Source: JBCCRH01 sp039208045
GTDB taxonomy: Bacteria; Bacteroidota; Bacteroidia; Chitinophagales; Saprospiraceae
Direction of reading: 5' to 3'
DNA length: 14,829 nt
Assembly: GCA_039208045.1 (NCBI GenBank)
Contig: JBCCRH010000103.1
Span: 1-14,829, forward strand
Of this stretch, positions 1-5,757 are shown piece after piece. Every line of letters begins with the position of its first letter. The first letter of the stretch is position 1. The translations under genes were made by a program, and so were the position numbers. The notes under the pieces are model-generated. The model saw nothing but the letters and a program-made list of their open reading frames with translations. It was not told where the DNA came from and made no database searches.

Positions 1-88
1 CTACGCGGATTACAAATCCACTAAGCGCGGGCCAAGCTTTAAAGAAAAAAGCCTAGCACGCGCTCAGCGGATTTGCAATCCGCTGTAG
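1..88. repeat. Facing pair of REP-like palindromes
   Basis: Two copies of one short palindromic repeat face each other. The left arm (3-34, minus orientation) contains GCGGATTACAAATCC. The right arm (51-88, plus orientation) contains CAGCGGATT-TGC-AATCCGCTG, a perfect 9-bp stem with a 3-nt loop. The reverse complement of the right arm aligns with the left arm over about 34 bases with a few mismatches, so the block can also fold as one long hairpin. The left arm recurs at 10059-10090 with 31 of 32 bases identical, and the right arm recurs at 5631-5666. A run of A (about 41-50) lies between the arms. On the minus strand it puts a T-run after the right-arm hairpin, so the block could double as a terminator for the barrel gene, which ends 31 bases away. 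The arrangement resembles REP/BIME repeats, but no REP-associated transposase is visible. Confidence 0.8.
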
Positions 89-118
89 GATGTTTAAATT
101 TAATTATGCTACAGAGCA

Positions 119-805
119 CTATTCTTTAGCTAGCGAAAACAGTGCCCCAACTGTAATACTCACCCCTCGGTTGGTAGTATTAGGATCATTTACAATACCA
201 GGATCCCAAAAATCGGTAAGCCCATGTGTATAGCGAATATCCAAGAAAGGTTCCAACTGAGAACTCAAAGGTACGACTAAGCCGCCTCCCACTGCTACGC
301 TAAACTCCCAGCGATTAAATACGTCTATTGAAACATCGACATCTTGCACATCATCTATTGGTTCATCTTGAAAACTTCCATCATAAATGGTTTTTCCATC
401 AATCAAATAGCCCAGCTGTGGACCAGCTACTACATAACCACCAATTTTTTCACCAGTAAACTTATACTTGGCAAGTGCTAAAACATCCAAATAGTCAAAC
501 CGCTGCGTTGTTCGAATATTTACATTCGAAAGATTATTATCATCCCAGCCTATACCTTTTTGGGTGTAACTGATCTCTGGTTGAAGATAAAAATTCTTCG
601 TAAGCCCTACCTCCGCAACAGCGCCAAAGCTTAAACCAATAAATAGTCGATCATCCACCTCTTCCCCATTAGCATCCGTAAATATGATATAGTCATTAAT
701 AGTCGCCAAATTTATCCCAGCTTTGGCACCAATAGCTAGCTGAGCAAACGAAACAGTAGCAGTACTCAATAGCACTACTAGACAAGAGAGCATACCTTTT
801 TTCAT
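119..805 (-). CDS. Outer-membrane beta-barrel protein, PorT/porin-family type
   Basis: The product is 228 residues. It starts with a signal peptide (MKKGMLSCLVVLLSTATVSFA, predicted cleavage after Ala21). The mature protein looks like an eight-stranded barrel of the outer-membrane beta-barrel domain 2 group: alternating hydrophobic strands rich in Gly and aromatics, such as GAKAGINLATI near the mature N-terminus, YLQPEISYTQKG, YVVAGPQLGYLI and a C-terminal strand ending in GALFSL. Length and pattern fit the many small PorT-like proteins of Bacteroidota. The name does not establish a role in type IX secretion, and the substrate or partner is unknown. Start chosen at the ATG that begins the signal peptide. 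The gene stands alone between repeats: a 161-bp palindrome 48 bases upstream of its start and a REP pair downstream. Confidence 0.85.
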   Translation of the reverse strand: MKKGMLSCLVVLLSTATVSFAQLAIGAKAGINLATINDYIIFTDANGEEVDDRLFIGLSFGAVAEVGLTKNFYLQPEISYTQKGIGWDDNNLSNVNIRTTQRFDYLDVLALAKYKFTGEKIGGYVVAGPQLGYLIDGKTIYDGSFQDEPIDDVQDVDVSIDVFNRWEFSVAVGGGLVVPLSSQLEPFLDIRYTHGLTDFWDPGIVNDPNTTNRGVSITVGALFSLAKE

Positions 806-852
806 AATTAGTGAGATTTAGAATGGTGAATTAACAATCTGTATATCATTCG

Positions 853-1013
853 ATAGTTCTACAATGCAAGATTTGTGAAAATATGACGACGGCATTTTTT
901 TGGCTTGCAAGGCGAAAAACGTAGGCATAACCATAGTTACGGCGAGGCTTTTCAACGCAGCAAGACGGAAAAAGGACAAGTCAGAGTTCACAAATCTTGG
1001 GTTGTAGAACTAT
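853..1013. repeat. 161-bp imperfect palindrome, MITE-like
   Basis: The terminal arms are 27 bases long (853-879 and 987-1013) and match as inverted repeats at 25 of 27 positions; the outer part reads ATAGTTCTACAA on the left and TTGTAGAACTAT on the right. The symmetry continues inward with more mismatches: TTGC near 905 faces GCAA near 959-962, and the centre is TAAC-CATA-GTTA (928-939). The whole element could therefore extrude as one long hairpin in DNA or fold as RNA. It has no open reading frame of note. Terminal inverted repeats, small size and lack of coding content fit a miniature inverted-repeat element or a structured non-coding RNA gene. I cannot see clear target-site duplications. 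Confidence 0.75.
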
Positions 1014-1136
1014 AAAGGAAAGTTAGGAAGATTATTCTTTGTTAGCTCGTTTTTAAGTGTGGGATAGCGCAGAATTAAAGTATGAATATAAGAATGCAGG
1101 ATCAGCGCTGAGGAAAGTGTCGCAAATAGGTGAAAT

Positions 1137-1176
1137 AAAAAAGTTGTCAGGAAGCCGTAGCTTTTCTCCTGACAAC
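1137..1176 (-). terminator. Rho-independent terminator of the LytTR genes
   Basis: Perfect 10-bp stem GTTGTCAGGA (1143-1152) with TCCTGACAAC (1167-1176), separated by 14 bases. On the minus strand the stem is followed directly by six T residues (the A-run at 1137-1142 on the plus strand). It lies about 140 bases downstream of the second LytTR stop codon and reads in the same direction, so it probably ends that transcript. Confidence 0.8.
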
Positions 1177-1319
1177 CGTTCCCCCTTACTTTAAAACTTT
1201 ATAGCGTGAAATATAATTAATTTGCGATCATAAGCTAAAGATAAGTACTGTATTGTTCTAATTCAATGCTTAATTGACTAAAGGCACCACTAGGGTTACT
1301 TTCGGTAAAAAGCAGGTGA

Positions 1320-1655
1320 CTAATTTAAAAGCTCTAGCGTAGTGAGGAGTTTCTCCTTGTACGTGGGGCCCAGCGGGAGGTCTTTTTCCCCCACAAAGAC
1401 GACACCTGCACTAAAGTCTACTTTGTCAATCGCACCAAAACGGACGATCACACTTCTGTGAATCTTAATGAATTGATGAGCGGGTAGCTTTTGCTCCAAC
1501 TTGCGCAGGGAGATACGGAGGGTAAAGCGCTTGGACTCGGTAATAATGTATAAATAATTACCTTCTACTTCGATCCATTTAATATCAGTAGGATCAAGTC
1601 GGTACAGAATGGTTCCTTCTCGTACAAAAAGCTGCTTTTTTCCTTCTGCCTCCAT
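1320..1655 (-). CDS. LytTR-domain DNA-binding protein (second of a pair)
   Basis: This 111-residue protein is essentially a single LytTR DNA-binding domain. Conserved features are a first strand LFVREGTILYRL (9-20), DIKWIEVEGNYLYI (24-37), ISLRKLEQKLP (48-58) and the hallmark FIKIHRSVIV (62-71), then a closing PLGPTYKEKLL (94-104). LytTR domains bind short direct repeats upstream of target genes, usually as the output domain of a response regulator. Here there is no receiver, sensor or membrane segment. The gene lies 11 bases after a similar gene on the same strand, so the two are probably co-transcribed and paralogous. Target genes are unknown. The ATG start is supported by the domain beginning almost at once. 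Confidence 0.88.
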   Translation of the reverse strand: MEAEGKKQLFVREGTILYRLDPTDIKWIEVEGNYLYIITESKRFTLRISLRKLEQKLPAHQFIKIHRSVIVRFGAIDKVDFSAGVVFVGEKDLPLGPTYKEKLLTTLELLN

Positions 1656-1666
1656 GGCAATTAGTT

Positions 1667-2047
1667 TTATAAGATGTCCAAGTGATCCAATAAGTCCGCC
1701 TTGTAGGCACGCCCTATTGGGAATTTCTGATTTTCTAGCTCTAACATGTTGTTTTGTAAATCAATACGAGCAATTTTAGTAAGCTGAATCACAAAGCTCT
1801 TGTGTATTCGAATAAAATCGTATTTCCACAATTTATGCATCAGCTTTTTCAAAGAAACTTTGACGGCATACTTGCGCGTACTCGTATGGAGATAACAATA
1901 ATTTCCATCCGCATGTACCCAAAGAATATCCTTGTAGTTTACTTTATGGAGTACATTATTAGTTCTGATAAACAAGTTATCCGTTTTGTAGGCCTTGCGT
2001 AAGTGAGGGACTAAGGGTGTTGAAGCTGTAGTTTTTGCGGCAACCAT
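1667..2047 (-). CDS. LytTR-domain DNA-binding protein (first of a pair)
   Basis: The 126-residue product has a short polar N-terminal extension of about 23 residues, then one LytTR domain: LFIRTNNVLHKV (25-36), DILWVHADGNYCYLHT (40-55), VSLKKLMHKL (64-73) and FIRIHKSFVI (78-87), where Lys replaces the usual Arg of the HRS motif. It ends shortly after FPIGRAYKADLL (109-120). No receiver domain is present. It is clearly related to the downstream LytTR gene and leads a two-gene transcript divergent from manA. The pair could act as a heterodimer or as a small regulator with an unlinked partner; this is inference. Confidence 0.87.
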   Translation of the reverse strand: MVAAKTTASTPLVPHLRKAYKTDNLFIRTNNVLHKVNYKDILWVHADGNYCYLHTSTRKYAVKVSLKKLMHKLWKYDFIRIHKSFVIQLTKIARIDLQNNMLELENQKFPIGRAYKADLLDHLDIL

Positions 2048-2066
2048 TGTTTGTGTTTAATTTGTT

Positions 2067-2094
2067 ACTAGATCCATCTTTGCGATGCTCTAGT
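2067..2094. promoter_or_regulatory. Short inverted repeat in the LytTR/manA divergent region
   Basis: ACTAGA (2067-2072) and TCTAGT (2089-2094) form a 6-bp inverted repeat with centres 22 bases apart, about two helical turns. It lies 20 bases upstream of the first LytTR start codon, so it could be an operator. The arms are short and chance is a real possibility. No consensus TAnnTTTG element is seen in the rest of the 205-bp divergent region. Confidence 0.2.
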
Positions 2095-2252
2095 GTTTGT
2101 TTCATGTATAAGTCCGTTCTTTTCTCTCAGTGCCATTTTATGACGGGCCTATTTTTTCTAAGTCACGATTTATCCTCTAAAAGCTTTGCCGTTTTCTCAA
2201 AAAGCAACATTTTCGTGTGCGAATACCGTGATTTACCATTACATATATTACC

Positions 2253-3443
2253 ATGACCAATACACTTCCCATACTTTCTCTCCAAGGTGCTATTCAGCAT
2301 TACGACTGGGGTGGATACCACTATATTCCTCAACTGCTCCAATTACCTCATAGTCCCCAACAGCCCCATGCCGAACTCTGGATGGGCACACACAACCGAG
2401 GGCCAGCAAGCATTCTGAACACTTCTCAGACACTCGACAAATGGATGCAAGAAAACCCCTTGGCACTAGGCCAGGAAAACTTTGAAGCCTATGGCCCTCA
2501 ACTCCCCTATCTGTTTAAGGTATTGGATGTCCGGCAGATGCTTTCGATACAAGCACACCCCACTAAGCAACAGGCGGAGCAGGGCTTCCGACACGAAAAT
2601 GAAATCGGTATTCCACTTACCGCCTTTCATCGGAACTATAAAGACGATAATCACAAACCAGAGCTGATGGTCGCCCTCACCGACTTTTGGCTCCTCCATG
2701 GATTTAAGTCTGCATCAGCGATCAACGCAATGCTCCAGCAACAGCCAGAATTTGCCCAGCAACTCCCTGCCGTAAAAAATGGCAACATTAAAGCGCTTTA
2801 TCAATACATTATGGAGCTACCCCAAACCGAGGTAGATCAGCTATTGAGCCCACTCAAAAAGCGACTTGAAGGAGGGCAGTACACTAAAGATCAAGCCCAC
2901 TACTGGGCACAGCGCGCCTTCCAAGAATTCCGATTAGACGGCGGCCATTATGACAGAGGCATCTTTTCTATCTACCTCTTTAATATCGTACACCTCCAGC
3001 CTGGGCAAGGCATTTACCAGGCTGCTGGCATCCCCCATGCCTATTTGGAAGGTGTCAATATGGAAATTATGGCCAATTCTGACAATGTATTTCGTGGTGG
3101 CCTCACTAAAAAGCACGTGGATGTGCCTGAACTCCTGAAAAGCCTCATTTTCGAATCGATCACTCCTAAAGTACTCGACGGAGCGCGCCTAGATGCCATT
3201 GCGACCCACTACCCTACTCCGGCAAAAGAGTTTGGCTTGGCCAAGCTCCAATTTCCAGCACAACATACTTATACCTCCACCGCCACTTCCCCTGAAATCC
3301 TGATCGTATTAGAAGGTAGGCTACGACTTGAAGAGCAGCAGCTCTTATCCAAAGGAAGCATCATTTTTATACCAAAAGGAGCTAGCTACACGCTACAGGC
3401 TAAAGATAAAAGCGTAGCTTACAAAGCATTTGTACCCAACTAA
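2253..3443 (+). CDS. manA: Mannose-6-phosphate isomerase, class I
   Basis: This 396-residue protein interconverts fructose-6-phosphate and mannose-6-phosphate in the cytoplasm, giving the entry point to GDP-mannose and mannose-containing glycans. The class I fold is shown by the zinc-ligand set in the expected order: Gln100 and His102 in LSIQAHPTK, Glu137 in DNHKPELMVAL and His262 in GIPHAYLEGVNMEIMANSDN. The active-site arginine follows in NVFRGGLTKKHVDVPELL (Arg281). The C-terminal cupin-like part (about 310-396) is present, so the enzyme looks complete. The GT39 glycosyltransferase gene begins 4 bases after its stop codon, implying co-transcription and a shared role in envelope or secreted glycans. 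Confidence 0.95.
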   Translation: MTNTLPILSLQGAIQHYDWGGYHYIPQLLQLPHSPQQPHAELWMGTHNRGPASILNTSQTLDKWMQENPLALGQENFEAYGPQLPYLFKVLDVRQMLSIQAHPTKQQAEQGFRHENEIGIPLTAFHRNYKDDNHKPELMVALTDFWLLHGFKSASAINAMLQQQPEFAQQLPAVKNGNIKALYQYIMELPQTEVDQLLSPLKKRLEGGQYTKDQAHYWAQRAFQEFRLDGGHYDRGIFSIYLFNIVHLQPGQGIYQAAGIPHAYLEGVNMEIMANSDNVFRGGLTKKHVDVPELLKSLIFESITPKVLDGARLDAIATHYPTPAKEFGLAKLQFPAQHTYTSTATSPEILIVLEGRLRLEEQQLLSKGSIIFIPKGASYTLQAKDKSVAYKAFVPN

Positions 3444-3447
3444 TAGG

Positions 3448-4962
3448 ATGTCGAATACGATTTCAAAAAAGACGTGGTGGTTGATCGGACTAATTTGTGC
3501 CACAAAATTAGCCATTCACCTTTGGGCAAATGGTAACTATGGCTTTCACCGCGATGAGTTACTTCATATTGCCTGTGGCGATCATCTGGCTTGGGGCTAT
3601 ATGGAGTTTCCACCTTTTATTGGGTGGATGGCGGCATTGCAGCGAACACTGCTGGGGGATAGTGTCCTTGCCATTCGCCTATTGCCCGCTTTGCTAGGCA
3701 CTACCATCGTCCTGTTTTCTGCTTTGGCAGCAAAAGCCTTGGGAGGCAATGGTAGAGCCATGATCGTGGCTGCTTTGGTCACTTTTGGGGCGCATGCCTA
3801 CTGGCGCAATCACACCCTCTTTCAACCCGTCGTATTTGACCAATTTTTCTGGACGCTGGGGTTCCTGCTCCTTATCTGGTACCTGAACACCCAGCAACGC
3901 CACTACCTACTTGCGCTCGGAGTAGTGGCGGGTTTGGGGTTGCTCAATAAATATACCATGCTCTTCTGGGGAGCAGGTTTAGGCATAGGTATCCTCCTTT
4001 CGCCCCAGCGCTGGCTGCTCCAAAAGCGCGACCTTTGGCTGGCCCTAGGCATTGCTCTGTTGCTATTTGCCCCTAATATCTGGTGGCAAGCCCAGCACGA
4101 TTTTCCTTTTTTAGAACATGCCAGTGGACTCTATGACCGGCACTTCGATAGCAGTCGGTGGACGATTGTGAACGACCAGTTTTGGGATATGAATCCCTTT
4201 GCCCTCCCCTTTTGGCTCGGTGGCGCCTTATTTTTGTTGGGTTCCCCCAAAATGGCTAACTATCGCGTGCTCGGCATCACCTTCTTCGCCACATTTACCT
4301 TATTCTTAATTACCAATGCCAAGTCTTATTATCTGTTTGCCCTCTACCCCATTTTCTTTGCAGCAGGTGGGGTCGCTTTCGCTAAAATAGTTCCACCCAA
4401 GTGGCAGTGGGTAATTGCCATCTATCTGTTCTGCCTATTAGGTCGTGCCCTGGTAGCCCTTCCACATGTTACACCACTCCTACCCATTCAATCATTTGCG
4501 CAGTACGCTGGGCTCGACTATGACCAGACAGGCCGATTACAGGGGCTCACCGGCGATTATGCCGATATGTTCGGCTGGGAAGAACAAGTGCAGTTAGTCG
4601 ATAGCCTCTACCAATCCCTCTCGCCTGAAGAACAAGAACAGTGCGTGCTTTGGGCCGAAAACTATGGCGAAGCAGGTGCCATTCAACACCTCGGACGTGC
4701 TTATAAGTTGCCTCCCCCCTTGTGCAAACACGGTAGCTTCTGGCTCTGGGAAGATCAACACTCTAAAGCAGAAATCGCTATCTCCATCGGCAATGAGCCT
4801 GATGCGGTAGGCTACTTCTTCCAAGATACCACCTTGGTGCGCATGATCCAACATCCCTATGCAATCGACGAAGAGCACAACATCCCTGTCTACCTCTGCC
4901 GCAGCCCGAAAGTCTATCTAAAAGACTACTGGCCCAATTATCGCCCCTACATCTTTGATTAA
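3448..4962 (+). CDS. GT39-family integral membrane glycosyltransferase (PMT/ArnT-like)
   Basis: The 504-residue protein has a hydrophobic N-terminal two thirds with many membrane segments and a soluble C-terminal part (about 340-504), probably periplasmic. The catalytic signature of the family is in the first extracytoplasmic loop: FHRDELLHIA with Asp36-Glu37, followed by GYMEFPPFIGW. Such enzymes move a sugar from a polyprenyl-phosphate carrier to a protein, lipid or glycan acceptor; donor and acceptor here cannot be read from sequence. I start it at the ATG at 3448, 4 bases after the manA stop. An in-frame TTG at 3430 would overlap manA and adds only six residues. Pairing with manA suggests, without proving it, mannose as the sugar. 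Confidence 0.85.
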   Translation: MSNTISKKTWWLIGLICATKLAIHLWANGNYGFHRDELLHIACGDHLAWGYMEFPPFIGWMAALQRTLLGDSVLAIRLLPALLGTTIVLFSALAAKALGGNGRAMIVAALVTFGAHAYWRNHTLFQPVVFDQFFWTLGFLLLIWYLNTQQRHYLLALGVVAGLGLLNKYTMLFWGAGLGIGILLSPQRWLLQKRDLWLALGIALLLFAPNIWWQAQHDFPFLEHASGLYDRHFDSSRWTIVNDQFWDMNPFALPFWLGGALFLLGSPKMANYRVLGITFFATFTLFLITNAKSYYLFALYPIFFAAGGVAFAKIVPPKWQWVIAIYLFCLLGRALVALPHVTPLLPIQSFAQYAGLDYDQTGRLQGLTGDYADMFGWEEQVQLVDSLYQSLSPEEQEQCVLWAENYGEAGAIQHLGRAYKLPPPLCKHGSFWLWEDQHSKAEIAISIGNEPDAVGYFFQDTTLVRMIQHPYAIDEEHNIPVYLCRSPKVYLKDYWPNYRPYIFD

Positions 4963-4990
4963 TCTTTATACTGTCATCTAATTAGTGGCG

Positions 4991-5026
4991 GATAAGCGGT
5001 ATAGTTTCATCAAAACGCTTATCTTT
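4991..5026 (+). terminator. Possible terminator of manA-GT39
   Basis: An 8-bp stem GATAAGCG (4991-4998) with CGCTTATC (5016-5023) follows the glycosyltransferase stop by 28 bases. The loop is long (17 bases) and only TTTA follows, so this would be a weak rho-independent terminator. It may instead belong to the repeat block. Confidence 0.35.
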
Positions 5027-5029
5027 ACA

Positions 5030-5333
5030 GCCTAGCCTGGCCCGTGCTCAGTGAATCGGTCTGAATCAGATACGATTCGTATACGTTTGGCTAAGCACGT
5101 ACAAATGTACAGGCTGCCCGAAGAAGTCGGGCGCTCTGAGCGAACAGCAGGCTGGTTACAGACAGTATGTCCCTACAGGACAAATCCCAGTGCTGTAGCT
5201 ATGGATCGTTGTCCGCCTTAGGCGGAAACCTGTCTATAATTTACTAGTGTGCAACCAGAACTGCCCCTTTTAGCGGGCAAGCTGTACGCCCAACGGGATA
5301 CTTGATCAGTCTCCAAAAAGGGTGCTCTTTACT
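5030..5333 (+). repeat. Tandem structured repeat unit, copy A
   Basis: First of two tandem copies, about 85-90% identical by eye. It opens with GCCTAGCC and the left half of the REP-like repeat (GTGCTCAG), then diverges into a unique body. Hairpins visible in order: GTAC-AAAT-GTAC (about 5099-5110), GCCCGA-AGAAG-TCGGGC (5116-5132), CGCT-CTG-AGCG, GTCC-CTACA-GGAC (about 5170-5181) and TCCGCC-TTA-GGCGGA (5212-5226). AGACAG (about 5160) can pair with CTGTCT (about 5230), and CTGGTT (about 5152) with AACCAG (about 5253), giving a nested multi-branched fold. GGGC and GCCC near 5275-5290 add another stem. TACGTTTG at 5082-5089 fits the Bacteroidota -7 consensus TAnnTTTG, but copy B has CACGTTTG there. 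Function unknown. Confidence 0.75.
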
Positions 5334-5630
5334 GCCTAGCCTGCGCTCAGCGGATTGGTCTAAATCAGATACGATTCGTACACGTTTGGCTAAGCACGTG
5401 CAAATGTACAGGCTGCCCGAAGGAGTCGGGCGCTCTGAGCGAACGGCAGGCTGGTTATAGACGGTTTGTCCCCACAGGACAATACCCCAGTCATGTGTTT
5501 ATGGATCGTTGTCCTGTAAGGACAAACTGTCTGTAATTTACTAGTATGCAACCAGAACTGCCCCTTTCAGCGGGCAAGCTGTAAGCCCAGTAGGATACTT
5601 GATCAGTCTCCAAAAAGGGTGCTCTTTATT
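5334..5630 (+). repeat. Tandem structured repeat unit, copy B
   Basis: Second tandem copy, 297 bases against 304 for copy A. Differences are mostly transitions and several preserve pairing. The hairpin TCCGCC-TTA-GGCGGA of copy A becomes TTGTCCT-GTA-AGGACAA here (5509-5525). The GTAC-AAAT-GTAC stem becomes GTGC-AAAT-GTAC, a G-T wobble. AGACGGT (about 5459-5465) pairs with ACTGTCT (about 5526-5532). The stems GCCCGA-AGGAG-TCGGGC and TTGTCC-CCACA-GGACAA are also present. Both copies end in AAAAAGGGTGCTCTTTA followed by the start of a further GCCT element. Confidence 0.75.
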
Positions 5631-5666
5631 GCCTGGCCCGCGCTCAGCAGATTTGTAATCCGCTGG
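5631..5666 (+). repeat. REP-like palindrome after the tandem units
   Basis: The sequence GCCTGGCCCGCGCTCAG followed by AGATTTGTAATCC belongs to the same family as the copies at 3-34, 51-88 and 10059-10090. It sits exactly where a third tandem unit would begin and shares that unit's left edge (GCCTRGCC...GCTCAG). The structured body seen in copies A and B is missing, and the palindrome is completed instead. Confidence 0.75.
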
Positions 5667-5676
5667 GTCTCATTAT

Positions 5677-5723
5677 TAGACTTGCTACGCTTTCGCTCAT
5701 TCGCGACCGGCGAAACAAGTCTA
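5677..5723. repeat. Hairpin upstream of recG
   Basis: TAGACTTG (5677-5684) and CAAGTCTA (5716-5723) form an 8-bp inverted repeat. Inside it TTTCG and CGAAA can pair as a second stem. The recG start codon is 34 bases downstream. No T-run follows directly, so it is not an obvious terminator; it may be another short dispersed element or a leader structure. Confidence 0.55.
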
Positions 5724-5757
5724 TTGTATTATGTTGTAATAATAGTTTCACTAGAAT

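Larger units (their letters stand above)
806..1319. other. Intergenic region, 514 bp
   Basis: I see no convincing coding sequence here. It holds a 161-bp imperfect palindrome (853-1013) and a minus-strand terminator (1137-1176). In the 47 bases between the palindrome and the barrel start codon I see no consensus Bacteroidota promoter, so the barrel gene's promoter is weak, or lies in or beyond the palindrome. The AT-rich part from 1181 to 1319 shows nothing I can name and is probably the 3' untranslated region of the LytTR genes. Confidence 0.7.
4963..5757. other. Repeat-rich intergenic region, 795 bp
   Basis: No credible coding sequence is present on either strand. From left to right it holds a hairpin after the glycosyltransferase gene (4991-5023), two tandem copies of a structured unit of about 300 bp (5030-5333 and 5334-5630), one REP-like palindrome (5631-5666), and a hairpin with 8-bp arms (5677-5723) just upstream of recG. 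It is the largest non-coding block in the window. Confidence 0.85.

Noticed and set aside
2035..2256. 73-residue plus-strand frame between LytTR and manA
   Set aside because: It starts at a TTG inside the LytTR gene, overlaps the manA start, and its composition is not protein-like.
3430..3447. TTG start of the glycosyltransferase overlapping manA
   Set aside because: The ATG at 3448, 4 bases after the manA stop, is the simpler start and loses no domain.
5030..5630. Group II intron or retron RNA
   Set aside because: There is no domain V signature, no GTGYG start and no reverse transcriptase nearby.
5030..5666. CRISPR array
   Set aside because: Units are about 300 bp with conserved bodies; there are no short repeats with variable spacers and no cas genes.
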